Assembly (NCBI RefSeq): GCF_001700435.1
Contig: NZ_LYPC01000028.1
Coordinates: forward strand, 196,288 to 260,287
DNA from: Paenibacillus pectinilyticus
GTDB lineage: Bacteria > Bacillota > Bacilli > Paenibacillales > NBRC-103111
Direction of reading: 5' to 3'
DNA: 64,000 bases
Under the pieces are notes generated by a model. The model was not told the origin of the DNA and made no database searches. It saw nothing but the letters and a program-made list of their open reading frames with translations. The translations under genes were made by a program, and so were the position numbers. The first letter of the stretch is position 1, and each line of letters opens with the position of its first letter. Shown one piece after another: positions 1 through 9,382 of the stretch.

Positions 1-430
1 GTAAAGCATCCAAATCCGACATGGCGGTAATTTTACGACTAAGTGCATAGAGGGCTGCTGTATGGGCTTCTCGCTGCTGAGCTTGATGAAATTGGTTCCT
101 CAGCCTAGATGCTAAACTCGCTGTAAGCGCGGCGACAGATAAGTACACAAAGAATGAAAACACATACCGTAAATCCTCAACGCTGAGACTAAATGTCGGC
201 GGAACGAAAAAGAAATCGAAAGCCAATACGCCTAAGGCCGCTGCGTAAAAAGAAGGCCCCCGTCCCCATCGGACTGCGCTTAGCAGAACTGGGAATAAGT
301 ACAACAACGCAATATTGACCAAATCAAACACCGTATGAAAGAGGTGCAAAAAGATCGACAAGCCAACAATCAGCAGCGTTGTGATACCATAAGATTTGAA
401 ACGTCCACTATCCCTGTTTAAAGTTTCCAT
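1..430 (-). CDS. KdpD-type sensor kinase, membrane/C-terminal part (partial, cut by window edge)
   Basis: Reading the minus strand from ATG at 430 gives an open frame that runs off the left edge. It begins METLNRDSGRFKSYG and continues with hydrophobic segments (TTLLIVGLSIFLHLF, NIALLYLFPVLLSAV, then VLAFDFFFVPPTFS), which is the DUF4118 four-helix domain found in the middle of KdpD. It then enters a cytoplasmic stretch (NQFHQAQQREAHTAALYALSR) like the region before the KdpD GAF and kinase domains. The catalytic part lies outside the window. Its start is only 4 bp after the stop of the KdpD N-terminal ORF and in another frame, so it is probably translationally coupled. Classical KdpD is one polypeptide; here the cytoplasmic N-terminal module and the membrane sensor are separate genes. 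It should sense potassium limitation and phosphorylate a KdpE regulator, which would lie further left. Confidence 0.85.
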   Translation of the reverse strand, partial: METLNRDSGRFKSYGITTLLIVGLSIFLHLFHTVFDLVNIALLYLFPVLLSAVRWGRGPSFYAAALGVLAFDFFFVPPTFSLSVEDLRYVFSFFVYLSVAALTASLASRLRNQFHQAQQREAHTAALYALSRKITAMSDLDAL

Positions 431-434
431 AGCT

Positions 435-2735
435 CTAGTTTACCCGATTTTCTGCAGTTTGCCACGCATCGGAATCAGCAACAATGAGCACATCCATGTG
501 CCTGGTGAGCCCCAGCAGTCTTTTAACCCAAACGCTCTTCCTCAGGATAAGTTGCGTGGCTCCAGCAGCATTCGCCTCATGTGCGAAGACAGTCGGTGCT
601 TCTTTATAACTTTTAACAGCTTGATAGGCAAAATGTCCCCCCAACCGCTCAGTTAACTTCGCAATCAACTCTACTTCTCGTGTCCGCTCCTCTGCGCTCC
701 CTTTACCAAGAAAGCGAACATGCCAAATCGCTTTCAAGCGATGCGCGATACGAAAACCACGACGAATCAAGCGATCAGCGCCAGCAAGCTCGGTTACACA
801 AACATAGATCACTTCTTTTCTTCGCCAAGGACCACGCAGCGAGCTTTTACGCTCCATCGATTCCAGACGTTCATCCACGTCATCTGCAATTTCACGCAGG
901 GCAAGTTCTCGTAGGGCAATCAAATTGCCCGTTTTAAAAAAGTTATTCAAAGCCTGATCGACCTTCACCATCGCATAAATCTTGCCCTCTCTCATTCGAA
1001 GCTGCAAGGCTTCAGGGGCTACATCGATCAACTGCACTTCATCAGCGGCAAGCAAAATATGGTCTGGCACCGTTTCGCGAACACGAATCCCCGTGATATG
1101 CTCCACAGCATCATTTAAGCTTTCCAGGTGCTGTACGTTTACCGTGGAAATGACGGAAATACCTGCCTCCAAGATGTCCAGTACATCCTCATACCGCTTC
1201 TTATTCTTGCTGCCGGGTACATTCGAATGTGCTAATTCATCTACCAGCACGACTTCCGGTCGCTCGCGGATAATTGCTGCTGTATCCATTTCCTCGAGGT
1301 GGACACCTTGATACACCGTTTTCGCCCGCGGCAGGATTGAAAGTTCACCGATTTGCTCCACCGTCCCCTTGCGCCCATGCGTTTCAAGTAATCCGATCTT
1401 CACATCTATACCCTTCTTGAGCAAATCATTCCCTTCGCGCAGCATGGTATATGTCTTACCTACCCCAGGAGCTGCGCCAATGTACACTTTAAAACGACCG
1501 CGTTTAATTTGCTCGATCTTCGCTTCGACCTCTTGCTTACTCAGACGCTTATACGTATTCGCTTCCTTCAGTACATGCATATGAGCTGGAAGAATGCGTT
1601 CTCCCTCCTGCGAGGCGCGATCTGCCACCAAAAATACGTCGATGGTCTTTGTCCTTTTTAACAAACCGTGAATGACGGACCCCTGTATGAAACTTTGCCA
1701 TTTCGTTTGTTTGGAATGTCCTAGTATGATGCGTGTGACGTTATGTTTGGTCGCATAATCGACTAAATCTCGAGGAATGCAACGGCGGTTTCTTAGGGGG
1801 AGTTCTTCGAAATGAGCGTTCACTTTATGAGCTAACTTCATGGTAGATCGCCGAAAAGCAACGGCCTCCTTGGAGAGCGGCTTCCCTTTTTTCAGAAAAG
1901 TCACCACATGCAAGTCCCCATTTAATCGCTTCGCAATCTGCTGCCCTCGGCGCACATAAATCGAACCATTCCAATGATACTGTGTCGTGACGAGGATCCG
2001 CTCGGTCGCTCCAGATGGCCCCAGATAACCCATTTGCTCGCGATGCGCCTCCAATGAATCATTCACATCCTCCGCAACAAGTCGCAGTGCCAGCTCTCTC
2101 AGGACACCCAAATTACCTCGCTTGAACAAAGCCGTATCTGTATTTCCCTTCAAGTGCCCTTCTTCCAATCGGTTTAAAATCGTCTCCGGCGTGACATCAA
2201 TTAACCGAACCTCATCCGCAAGCTCCAAGGTATCGGAGGGCACGCAATATCCAACTTCAATCCCCGTCAGCTTATGCGCAACCTCCATCGCTTCTTCCAA
2301 CTCATACACATTAACCGTCGTTATCACACTAATATCATGAGAGAGCAAATATTTAATATCCTCCAGCCTCGTTGGAAAAATGGCATCCTTCCGATTGCGG
2401 TGCGCTAACCCATCGACAAGAACAACCTCGGGATTTCTTTCGAGTAAGGCTGGCAAATTTAAATCCTTATGTTCCACACCTTCCTTCATCCAGTGGATGC
2501 TCGGCACGCGTTCGAGATCCCCCAATTGTTCCACGGTTTCTGGTCGTTGCAGGGTTGAAACCGCGCAGATGACCACATCGATTCCCTGCTCTTTCAGATT
2601 ATGTCCCTCACGCAACATGTGGTAGGTTTTACCAGTTCCACTGACTGCGCCGATATATATTTTCAAGCTGCCACGGTGTAGTTTGGAGATGGATAGCAGG
2701 ATTTCTTCTGGTGTTTTCCGTTTAAAATGGTCCAT
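435..2735 (-). CDS. KdpD N-terminal module, tandemly duplicated (KdpD-N/USP x2)
   Basis: This 766-residue soluble protein has two copies of the KdpD N-terminal osmosensitive domain, each followed by a universal-stress-protein-like domain. Copy 1 (about residues 20-375) has P-loop GAVSGTGKT and a Walker-B-like VLVDGLAH. Copy 2 (about 395-766) has the canonical GAAPGVGKT and VLVDELAHSNVPG. Both carry the TVNV and ELAL signatures of the family. There is no transmembrane domain or kinase domain; these are in the next ORF, 4 bp downstream. The second copy is closer to the family consensus, so the first has probably diverged. USP domains of some KdpD proteins bind c-di-AMP; whether either copy does so here cannot be read from sequence. 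The start is supported by AAAGGAGG upstream of ATG 2735. Confidence 0.9.
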   Translation of the reverse strand: MDHFKRKTPEEILLSISKLHRGSLKIYIGAVSGTGKTYHMLREGHNLKEQGIDVVICAVSTLQRPETVEQLGDLERVPSIHWMKEGVEHKDLNLPALLERNPEVVLVDGLAHRNRKDAIFPTRLEDIKYLLSHDISVITTVNVYELEEAMEVAHKLTGIEVGYCVPSDTLELADEVRLIDVTPETILNRLEEGHLKGNTDTALFKRGNLGVLRELALRLVAEDVNDSLEAHREQMGYLGPSGATERILVTTQYHWNGSIYVRRGQQIAKRLNGDLHVVTFLKKGKPLSKEAVAFRRSTMKLAHKVNAHFEELPLRNRRCIPRDLVDYATKHNVTRIILGHSKQTKWQSFIQGSVIHGLLKRTKTIDVFLVADRASQEGERILPAHMHVLKEANTYKRLSKQEVEAKIEQIKRGRFKVYIGAAPGVGKTYTMLREGNDLLKKGIDVKIGLLETHGRKGTVEQIGELSILPRAKTVYQGVHLEEMDTAAIIRERPEVVLVDELAHSNVPGSKNKKRYEDVLDILEAGISVISTVNVQHLESLNDAVEHITGIRVRETVPDHILLAADEVQLIDVAPEALQLRMREGKIYAMVKVDQALNNFFKTGNLIALRELALREIADDVDERLESMERKSSLRGPWRRKEVIYVCVTELAGADRLIRRGFRIAHRLKAIWHVRFLGKGSAEERTREVELIAKLTERLGGHFAYQAVKSYKEAPTVFAHEANAAGATQLILRKSVWVKRLLGLTRHMDVLIVADSDAWQTAENRVN

Positions 2736-2810
2736 ATCGTACCATGCCTCCTTTCTGAAAAGATGTAAGTCAATTTGCAGGACTGGCTTGGTTGCGCGGG
2801 GAGTGTGGGG

Positions 2811-3137
2811 AAGTCGAGTTTTCGACTTCTAGGATCGCGGGGCCGCGCAGGTGAGTGCGGGGAAGTCGAGTTTTTCGACTTGCAGGGCTGCTGGGCCGCG
2901 GGCGAGCGCGTCGAAGTCGATTTTTTCGACTTGCAGGACCGCTAGGCCGCTGCCAAGTGCGTCGAAGTCGAGTTTTTCGACTTGCAGGTCCGCGGGGTCG
3001 CGCTGGAGTGCGGGGAAGTCGAGTTTTTCGACTTGCAGGTCCGCGGGGCCGGACTGGAGTGACGGGAAGTCGAGTTTTTCGACTTGCAGGGCAGCAAGGC
3101 CGCGGACGAGCGCGTCGAAGTCGATTTTTTCGACTTC
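2811..3137. repeat. 51-bp tandem hairpin array (type 1)
   Basis: Seven units carry the palindrome GTCGAGTTTTTCGAC. The palindromes begin at 2813, 2865, 2916, 2967, 3018, 3069 and 3120, so the spacing is 52 and then 51 bp five times. The variable part between hairpins is GC-rich (CCGCGGGGCCGC-like, ending GAGTGCGGGGAA). Because 51 is divisible by three, the array stays open in several frames; this explains the overlapping ORFs here. I read it as non-coding. It is directly joined to the 52-bp array that follows. Confidence 0.9.
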
Positions 3138-3169
3138 CACAATCGCGGGGCCGCTGGAGTGTGTGAGAA

Positions 3170-4025
3170 AGCCGGATTTTCCGGCTATTTCACCCCCGAG
3201 AGCATCCGTTTCCTTCCGATTTAATCGGATTTTCCGACTATCTCGACCGCGAGGGCACCCGTTTCCTCCGAGTTAATCGGGTTCTCCGACTATCTCGACC
3301 ACGAGAGCATCCGTTTCCTCCGATTTAATCGGGTTCTCCGACTATCTCGACCACGAGAGCATCCGTTTCCTCCGATTTAATTGGATTTTCCGACTATCTC
3401 GACCGTGGGGACCTCCTTTTCCTCCGATTTAATCGGATTTTCCGCTTTTCTCGATCGCGAGGGCACCCGTTTCCGCCGATTTAATCAGATTTTCCGACTA
3501 TCTCGACCCCAAGGACCTCCGTTTCCCCCGATTTAATCGGTTTCTCCGGCTATCTCGACCGCAAGAGCATCCGTTTCCTCCGATTTAATCGGGTTCTCCG
3601 ACTATCTCGACCACGAAAGCATCCGTTTCCTCCGATTTAATCGGGTTCTCCGACTATCTCGACCACGAGAGCATCCGTTTCCCCCGAGTTAATCGGATTT
3701 TCCGACTATCTCGGCCCCGTGGACCTCCGTTTCCCCCGAGTTAATCGGTTTCTCCGGCTATCTCGGCCCCAAGGGCCTCCGTTTCCCCCGAGTTAATCGG
3801 TTTCTCCGGCTATCTCGGCCCCAAGGGCCTCCGTTTCCTCCGAGTTAATCGGTTTCTCCGACTATCTCGGCCCCAAGGGCCTCCGGTTCCTCCGATTTAA
3901 TCGGTTTCTCCGGCTATCTCGGCCCCGAGGACCTCCGTTTCCCCCGATTTAATCGGTTTCTCCGGCTATCTCGACCGCAAGAGCATCCGTTTCCTCCGAT
4001 TTAATCGGATTTTCCGACTATCTCC
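3170..4025. repeat. 52-bp tandem hairpin array (type 2), about 17 units
   Basis: The core TCGGATTTTCCGACTATCTCGACC and a second palindrome CGATTTAATCGG recur. The word TCTC of each unit falls at 3241 and then exactly every 52 bp (3293, 3345, 3397, and so on) to 4021, with no indel over 15 intervals. Units differ only by substitutions, for example GACCGCGAGGGCACC against GGCCCCAAGGGCCTC. There are no unique spacers, so it is not CRISPR. It fills the space between the kdpC terminator and the kdpD gene. Confidence 0.95.
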
Positions 4026-4039
4026 ACAAAAACGGGCAG

Positions 4040-4066
4040 AACCACCCTCCAACACGGAGAGTGGTT
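4040..4066 (-). terminator. Terminator-like hairpin after kdpC
   Basis: The minus strand reads AACCACTCTCC, loop GTGTT, GGAGGGTGGTT: an 11-bp stem with one G-U pair, followed a few bases later by GTTTTTG. It lies 8 bp after the kdpC stop and separates the kdp structural genes from the repeat arrays. Confidence 0.7.
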
Positions 4067-4074
4067 ACCTATCC

Positions 4075-4638
4075 TTAAAGCTTCACTTGTTTCAACAGTT
4101 CACTATTCAGTTCGGTCACATTGACTCTCGGCTCGCCTAGGATGCCGAACTGTCTTGTCTTGCTGAGCCGATCAATCAGCCCATTCAGATCTCCAACTGA
4201 AACCCCTGTTGCTGCGCTAATTCTCGGTACTTGAGCTTTTGCTCCCTCCAGTGACAAATCTGGATCAAACCCAGAGCCGGAGACGGTTACGAGATCAGCC
4301 GGGATGTCGGTAAGGGTCGGGTTTTCTTCTTTCAAGGCAGCAATTTTGTTAGCGAGTTCTGCCGCATAGTCACTTGAAGCAACCGCGCGATTGGAGCCTG
4401 ATGAGGCTGTCGGGTCATACTTGGCTGCGGATTCTCTTGGATGAAACAGCTTTGGCGACTCGAAGCCTTGCGCCAGCAATTCCGATCCAACGACAACCCC
4501 GCCTGATTCGATGAGACTTCCATTGGCTTGCTTGGGAAATAAAACTTGTGCCACACCTGTCGTGGCAAGTGGATATATAAGTCCACAGACAACCATGAAC
4601 AATAACGACACACGTACAGCGATCACAACTGATTTCAT
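4075..4638 (-). CDS. kdpC: Potassium-transporting ATPase KdpC subunit
   Basis: This 187-residue protein has one N-terminal membrane helix (VSLLFMVVCGLIYPLATTGVAQ). Family signatures follow: GSLIE, a FHPRESAAKYDPTASSGSN stretch, ADLVTVSGSGFDPDLS, and a C-terminal LGEPRVNVTELN. Length and order match KdpC of other bacteria. KdpC is the accessory subunit that stabilises the KdpFABC complex and assists potassium binding. It is the last structural gene of the operon. It is separated from kdpB by an unusual 239-bp low-complexity spacer instead of the usual short gap. ATG 4638 is preceded by GAGGGATAGCGTA on the coding strand, a weak ribosome binding site. Confidence 0.96.
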   Translation of the reverse strand: MKSVVIAVRVSLLFMVVCGLIYPLATTGVAQVLFPKQANGSLIESGGVVVGSELLAQGFESPKLFHPRESAAKYDPTASSGSNRAVASSDYAAELANKIAALKEENPTLTDIPADLVTVSGSGFDPDLSLEGAKAQVPRISAATGVSVGDLNGLIDRLSKTRQFGILGEPRVNVTELNSELLKQVKL

Positions 4639-4672
4639 TACGCTATCCCTCGTCTCTCACTCTCACATTTTC

Positions 4673-4743
4673 TCTTACTCTTACTCTTACTCTTACTCTT
4701 ACTCTTACTTCTTACTCTTACTTCTTACTTCTTACTCTTACCC
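4673..4743. repeat. Hexanucleotide (TTACTC)n microsatellite inside the kdp operon
   Basis: The plus strand has about six perfect copies of CTTACT from 4673 to 4709, then interrupted copies (CTTACTT, CTTACTC) to about 4743. On the mRNA strand this reads GAGTAA repeats directly upstream of kdpC. Confidence 0.9.
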
Positions 4744-4750
4744 TCTATCT

Positions 4751-4860
4751 TCCTCATACTATTTCATACTCATATATAATATTTTATACTCTTCCATACT
4801 CATTGGTACTCTTCCGTACTCTTTCGCACTTTCTCATAACCTTCCATACTTCCCCATACT
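4751..4860. repeat. 10-bp degenerate tandem repeat between kdpB and kdpC
   Basis: Eleven consecutive 10-bp blocks fit the consensus CTTCCATACT on the plus strand: TCCTCATACT, ATTTCATACT, a diverged block, ATTTTATACT, CTTCCATACT, CATTGGTACT, CTTCCGTACT, CTTTCGCACT, TTCTCATAAC, CTTCCATACT, TCCCCATACT. The register is exactly 10 bp. On the mRNA strand each block resembles AGTATGGAAG, which contains a short purine-rich GGAAG. It abuts the hexamer repeat. Confidence 0.85.
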
Positions 4861-4877
4861 CTATCTACGCTATCTCT

Positions 4878-6926
4878 CTACACAATATTCAAACCGTGCA
4901 GCACCATATCAATGACTTTAATTCCGATAAAAGGCACAATCACACCGCCGATCCCATAGATCAAAATATTACGTGAAAGCAATCGATCCGCCGACATCGC
5001 CCGGTATTTGACACCCCTCATGGCAATGGGAATCAGTAAGGGAATGATAATCGCATTGAAAATCAATGCGGATAATATCGCCGATTCTGGCGACGCCAGA
5101 TTCATAATATTCAGCGCCTGCAGCTGCGGCATGGCTAGAATGAACATCGCCGGAATGATCGCAAAATATTTGGCGATATCGTTAGCGATCGAGAACGTCG
5201 TTAATGCACCGCGTGTGATCAACAATTGCTTACCAATGGAGATCACTGACAGCAGCTTGGTCGGATCAGAATCGAGATCGATCATGTTGGCTGCTTCTTT
5301 CGCCGCCATGGTGCCTGAGTTCATCGCGAGCCCGACATCCGCTTGAGCAAGCGCAGGCGCATCGTTCGTACCATCGCCTGTCATGGCGACAAGCTTTCCT
5401 TCTTGCTGCTCCTTCTTAATCGCAGCGATTTTATCTTCCGGCTTCGCCTCGGCAATGAATTCGTCCACACCTGCTTCAAGCGCAATGGTCGCAGCCGTCA
5501 GTGGATTATCCCCGGTACACATCACGGTTTTGATCCCCATGGCGCGCAGCTCAGCAAAGCGCTCCTTCAAGCCCGGCTTTACCGTATCCTTGAGGTAAAT
5601 CACGCCGTAGATCCGATCGCCCATCGCAACAGCGAGTGGCGTACCTCCCGCTTTGGCGATACGATTCGATATCGTTTCGAGATCATGTGGAATTTTACCG
5701 CCCAAAGCCTCTACATATTTACGAATCGCGTCCACCGCGCCTTTGCGAACCTTCGTCCCACCTTCTAAATCAAGCCCCGACATCCGCGTTTCAGCAGAAA
5801 ACTCGACCACTTCTGAACCGATATAATTAGCCGCCTGCCAGGACTCACCAAGCTTATTCGCTAGCTCCACGATTGAGCGTCCTTCCGGTGTTTCATCCTT
5901 GACGGAGGCCTGCAACGCAACAAATGTCATCTCTTTCGCTTGTGTACCGCTCACAGGGATAAACTCTGAAGCCATCCGATTCCCGAAGGTAATCGTTCCC
6001 GTTTTATCCAGAATCATCGTATCAATATCCCCCGCTGCTTCAACCGCTTTCCCTGACATGGCTAACACATTAAACTGTGTGACGCGGTCCATCCCCGCAA
6101 TCCCAATCGCGGATAAAAGGCCGCCAATCGTCGTCGGGATGAGGCAGACTAGTAAGGCAATCAACGTGGAAATTTCTAATTTCACGTTCAAGTACTGTGC
6201 CATCGGCACCATCGTCATAATGACGATGAGGAAGATCAACGTTAACACCGCGAGTAAGGTGGTTAGCGCAATTTCATTCGGCGTTTTCTGCCGTTTGGCA
6301 CCTTCGACAAGCGCAATCATCCGATCCAAGAACGATTCACCGGGATCTGTCATGATTTTGACCACGATATAGTCAGAAGCGACCCGTGTTCCCCCCGTGA
6401 CCGATGAGAAATCGCCGCCAGCTTCCTTAATAACAGGGGCAGATTCCCCTGTAATGGCCGATTCATCAATCGAAGCTAAGCCTTCGATGATTTCACCGTC
6501 CGACGGGATAATCTCGCCGATTTCAATCCGAACGATATCTCCTTTACGGAGGGAAGTCGAAGAGACTTCCTTATACGTGCCATCCTTTTGCACCAAACGC
6601 GCCTTGGTATCCGACTTCGTTTTCCGCAGCGAATCCGCTTGTGCCTTGCCACGCCCTTCCGCCAAAGCTTCCGCGAAGTTAGCGAAAAGCAGCGTGAAGA
6701 GCAGAATCAAGAACACCGCGATATTGTAACCACGCCCTACGTTCGTGGAGCCGAATAGCTCCGGCGCGATGGAAAGCAGCAGCGTAATGACGGTACCGAT
6801 TTCCACCACGAACATCACGGGATTTTTGATCATCACCCAGGGATTTAACTTTTTAAAAGAATCTAGCAGTGCGCCATTCAAAATGTCTTTGGTTATTGTT
6901 TTTTTACGTTCCACAGTCATGTTCAT
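4878..6926 (-). CDS. kdpB: Potassium-transporting ATPase KdpB subunit (P-type ATPase)
   Basis: This is the catalytic P-type ATPase subunit of the high-affinity potassium pump. Visible motifs are the actuator TGES ([11 protein letters not shown]), the phosphorylation site DKTGT ([13 protein letters not shown]), TGDNPLTA and the hinge [20 protein letters not shown]. There are membrane helices at the N-terminus, around [20 protein letters not shown], and at the C-terminus. I start it at ATG 6926 (MNMTVERKK), because AGAGGAAGGA sits just upstream. The ORF can be extended to 6974, but that would overlap kdpA without a ribosome binding site. From 6926 it is 682 residues, the usual KdpB length. It lies 22 bp after the kdpA stop. 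Confidence 0.97.
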   Translation of the reverse strand: MNMTVERKKTITKDILNGALLDSFKKLNPWVMIKNPVMFVVEIGTVITLLLSIAPELFGSTNVGRGYNIAVFLILLFTLLFANFAEALAEGRGKAQADSLRKTKSDTKARLVQKDGTYKEVSSTSLRKGDIVRIEIGEIIPSDGEIIEGLASIDESAITGESAPVIKEAGGDFSSVTGGTRVASDYIVVKIMTDPGESFLDRMIALVEGAKRQKTPNEIALTTLLAVLTLIFLIVIMTMVPMAQYLNVKLEISTLIALLVCLIPTTIGGLLSAIGIAGMDRVTQFNVLAMSGKAVEAAGDIDTMILDKTGTITFGNRMASEFIPVSGTQAKEMTFVALQASVKDETPEGRSIVELANKLGESWQAANYIGSEVVEFSAETRMSGLDLEGGTKVRKGAVDAIRKYVEALGGKIPHDLETISNRIAKAGGTPLAVAMGDRIYGVIYLKDTVKPGLKERFAELRAMGIKTVMCTGDNPLTAATIALEAGVDEFIAEAKPEDKIAAIKKEQQEGKLVAMTGDGTNDAPALAQADVGLAMNSGTMAAKEAANMIDLDSDPTKLLSVISIGKQLLITRGALTTFSIANDIAKYFAIIPAMFILAMPQLQALNIMNLASPESAILSALIFNAIIIPLLIPIAMRGVKYRAMSADRLLSRNILIYGIGGVIVPFIGIKVIDMVLHGLNIV

Positions 6927-6948
6927 TCCTTCCTCTCTACGCCTATCC

Positions 6949-8625
6949 TTAACGTGCCGCCAAATGTTCCGCAATCGGCCCCAATGCCAGCGCTGGGAAG
7001 AACGTTAGAGCACCAATTACTAGAATAATCATGATCAAAATGCCCATAAATAAAGGTGTATTCGTTCGTAATGTACCTGTTGTAACAGGGACCACACGCT
7101 TCATAGCCAGTGAACCGGCAATCGCTAGCATCGCAATAACCGAAATATAACGGCCAACCAGCATTACCATACCAATGCCCATGTTATAGAAGTTCGTGTT
7201 GGCACTTAACCCGCCAAAGGCAGAGCCATTATTGGCCGCTCCTGAGGTGAAGGCATAAAGCACTTCTCCAAGACCATGCAACCCCTGATTGGATATGGAA
7301 GCAACAGATTCTGGACGTATTAGTGCCAGTGCGGTTGGTGCCAGAATAATCAGCGGATGAATGAGAATAGCGATCGCAGCAAGCTTAATCTCCTTGCCCT
7401 CAATCTTTTTGCCCAGAAACTCTGGCGTACGGCCTACCATGAGACCACAGATAAACACGGATAGAATCAGATAAAGCAGCCCATTTAACAACCCGACCCC
7501 TTTACCCCCGAACACATTGTTCAGCATCATTTCTGCAAAAGGGACAATACTGCCGAGCGGTGTCAGCGATTCATGCATCGTGTTCACGCTGCCGGTTGTA
7601 GCTGCCGTGGTTACGGCTGTGAATAAGGCCGATTCGGACATCCCGAAGCGAACTTCCTTGCCCTCCATGTTCCCATCTACACCAAGGGCATGAACGGCTG
7701 AGATCCCTTTATACTCGGCATAGAACACCGTTGCCACCATCACCAAGAAGATAAGGCCCATAGCTGCAAAAATCGTCCAACCTTGCTTCTTGTTCTTAAT
7801 CATGACGCCGAATGCATACACGAGCGAAGTCGGCAGCAGCATCATGCTGACAATGTGAATAAAGTTGGTGAACGGTGTTGGATTTTCAAAAGGATGCGCT
7901 GCATTCGTACCGAACCAGCCTCCACCGTTGGTGCCTAAATGTTTGATCGATTCCAGCGAAGCCACTAATCCTCGGGTAATCGTTTGCTGCGCACCTTCTA
8001 ACGTAGTCGCTTGTACGGCACCTAGTAAGGTTTGTGGGATACCTTGAAACACTAAGACTAAAGCTACGATGATACTAAGCGGAAGAAATACGCGTGTAAT
8101 CCCACGGGTTAAATCCACGTAGAAATTACCGAGATTGTCCTGGCGCCCGATCAGACCACGCGTAAAGGCGACGGCAATGGCGAACCCGGTTGCTGCCGAT
8201 GTGAACATCGGGAACGTAATAGCTACCATTTGCGAGAAATACGATAGGGTATTTTCACCGCTGTAAGCTTGCCAGTTCGTATTCGTTATGAAGGAAACCG
8301 CTGTATTAAAAGCTAGGGCAGGCGGCATATTACCGATACCATCTGGGTTTAGCGGTAGAAATTTCTGTAATCGAAATACCATATAAATCAGGATCAACAT
8401 CACGAAATTAACGAGCAGTACGGATCCTAAATACTTTTTCCAGCCCATCGATTCATCTTCTTTAACGCCCATGATCCGATAGGATACGCGCTCAAATGGA
8501 GCAAAAATGCGATCAAGACCACTCTTTTCATAACCAAAAACATTTACCAAGTAGGCCCCCATCGGCTTCACCAACAGCATAATAATACCGAGTGTGATGA
8601 CTACCTGTAACAATCCCATCCCCAT
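6949..8625 (-). CDS. kdpA: Potassium-transporting ATPase KdpA subunit (K+ channel-like)
   Basis: This 558-residue polytopic membrane protein is the potassium-translocating subunit of Kdp. It has the N-terminal [20 protein letters not shown], the [11 protein letters not shown] segment, the selectivity-filter region [24 protein letters not shown], the later [17 protein letters not shown], and [16 protein letters not shown]. These four filter-like repeats are typical of KdpA. Length is normal. The ATG is preceded by GGGGGAGAA. It follows kdpF and precedes kdpB. Confidence 0.97.
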   Translation of the reverse strand: MGMGLLQVVITLGIIMLLVKPMGAYLVNVFGYEKSGLDRIFAPFERVSYRIMGVKEDESMGWKKYLGSVLLVNFVMLILIYMVFRLQKFLPLNPDGIGNMPPALAFNTAVSFITNTNWQAYSGENTLSYFSQMVAITFPMFTSAATGFAIAVAFTRGLIGRQDNLGNFYVDLTRGITRVFLPLSIIVALVLVFQGIPQTLLGAVQATTLEGAQQTITRGLVASLESIKHLGTNGGGWFGTNAAHPFENPTPFTNFIHIVSMMLLPTSLVYAFGVMIKNKKQGWTIFAAMGLIFLVMVATVFYAEYKGISAVHALGVDGNMEGKEVRFGMSESALFTAVTTAATTGSVNTMHESLTPLGSIVPFAEMMLNNVFGGKGVGLLNGLLYLILSVFICGLMVGRTPEFLGKKIEGKEIKLAAIAILIHPLIILAPTALALIRPESVASISNQGLHGLGEVLYAFTSGAANNGSAFGGLSANTNFYNMGIGMVMLVGRYISVIAMLAIAGSLAMKRVVPVTTGTLRTNTPLFMGILIMIILVIGALTFFPALALGPIAEHLAAR

Positions 8626-8666
8626 AGTAGGTTCTCCCCCTGCTTACATAAGTTCATATCCTGCGT

Positions 8667-8744
8667 TTAAAATTTCTCCGGCTTCACCAAAACAAAACCG
8701 AGATACACCATGATGGCACAACCAATAAGTCCAATAACAAGCAA
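8667..8744 (-). CDS. kdpF: KdpF small membrane subunit (25 aa)
   Basis: The reading from TTG 8744 gives MLVIGLIGCAIMVYLGFVLV followed by KPEKF and a stop. This is a single helix ending in the characteristic P-E-K/A-F tail of KdpF. The start is set by GAGGAGGTAACCACA just upstream. KdpF is a small lipid-like subunit that stabilises the KdpFABC complex. It is placed directly before kdpA, as in other operons. Confidence 0.9.
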   Translation of the reverse strand: MLVIGLIGCAIMVYLGFVLVKPEKF

Positions 8745-8788
8745 TGTGGTTACCTCCTCAGGTTTACTTCATGACCAAATTCATAAGC

Positions 8789-8875
8789 TCAAGCTTTCTC
8801 GCAATATTTCGCAAATCCCCAAAACCCTAGAAATGTGACGGCCAATACGACAATCATCGTGACATCGTTATACAT
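8789..8875 (-). CDS. Small membrane peptide of the kdp operon (28 aa)
   Basis: The reading from ATG 8875 gives MYNDVTMIVVLAVTFLGFWG, then FAKYCEKA and a stop. It has one hydrophobic helix with a charged C-terminus. The ribosome binding site AGGAGGTG is strong. It lies between the leader gene and kdpF, 44 bp before kdpF. I infer a small accessory membrane peptide co-transcribed with kdp; comparable tiny ORFs occur ahead of kdpF in other bacteria, but I cannot name this one. Its reality rests on the ribosome binding site, the helix and the position. Confidence 0.75.
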   Translation of the reverse strand: MYNDVTMIVVLAVTFLGFWGFAKYCEKA

Positions 8876-8905
8876 TGCACACCTCCTCATATAGATAGAA
8901 CCTCA

Positions 8906-9316
8906 TCATTTTAGAGAGGGTAGTAGGAACTTTACATCACCATTTTTGGAATAAATGACATAATCTGCGCCCAGTCCTTTATAAATTAAGCGTGGATTGA
9001 CGCTTTGGGTGATCACATAAATGGGTCTTGACGTCCAACTGCGGCATAACTGGATATACCTGCAGCATAATGGCAAGCTGTCCTCGAATAAAATGACGTT
9101 GCCGATCGGATAGTCGGGTATGCTGGAACTCCCCATTTTCCACGTGTTCACTTGAATGATTTGCTTGACATCCGCCGCCTCTAATTGAAGTCTATCTGCC
9201 TTGCTGTTGGTTAGCGCAATGAAGGGCAGCCCCACCAAACTCACATATTTCATGAACTCTTCGCCTGCCTTCGTCGGCGCCGCGATCAGCAATGCCTCAC
9301 TGTACATGACGTTCAC
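8906..9316 (-). CDS. Unknown 136-aa protein, first gene of the kdp operon
   Basis: I do not recognise this family. The sequence alternates strand- and helix-like stretches (SEALLIAAPTKAGEEFMKYV, GNVILFEDSLPLCCRYIQLC, RPIYVITQSVNPRLIYKG, GADYVIYS), suggesting a small Rossmann- or receiver-like alpha/beta fold. There are no obvious catalytic motifs and no membrane helix in the chosen form. The frame extends to 9448, but that would run through the KdpE-type box and into the terminator hairpin. I choose GTG 9316 behind GGAAAGGG; ATG 9307 is the alternative. It is the first gene downstream of the operator, so it is probably potassium-regulated. It could be a regulatory or adaptor protein of the Kdp system; this is inference from position only. 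Confidence 0.65.
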   Translation of the reverse strand: MNVMYSEALLIAAPTKAGEEFMKYVSLVGLPFIALTNSKADRLQLEAADVKQIIQVNTWKMGSSSIPDYPIGNVILFEDSLPLCCRYIQLCRSWTSRPIYVITQSVNPRLIYKGLGADYVIYSKNGDVKFLLPSLK

Positions 9317-9382
9317 CGTTCCCTTTCCTGACTCATTGTAACGCCGAACCTTATAAAAATGGGGTAAAGAAACGCAGGCTCC

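Noticed and set aside
2829-3276. Several overlapping ORFs (103 to 141 residues) inside the 51-bp array
   Set aside because: They arise because the repeat unit is divisible by three; no ribosome binding site supports them and the frames are simple repeats on both strands.
3170-4025. Possible CRISPR array
   Set aside because: The whole 52-bp unit repeats with substitutions only; there are no unique spacers and no cas genes nearby.
4511-4915. 134-residue plus-strand ORF rich in Ser-Tyr repeats
   Set aside because: It is the translation of the (TTACTC)n microsatellite opposite kdpC; no ribosome binding site and no real protein features.
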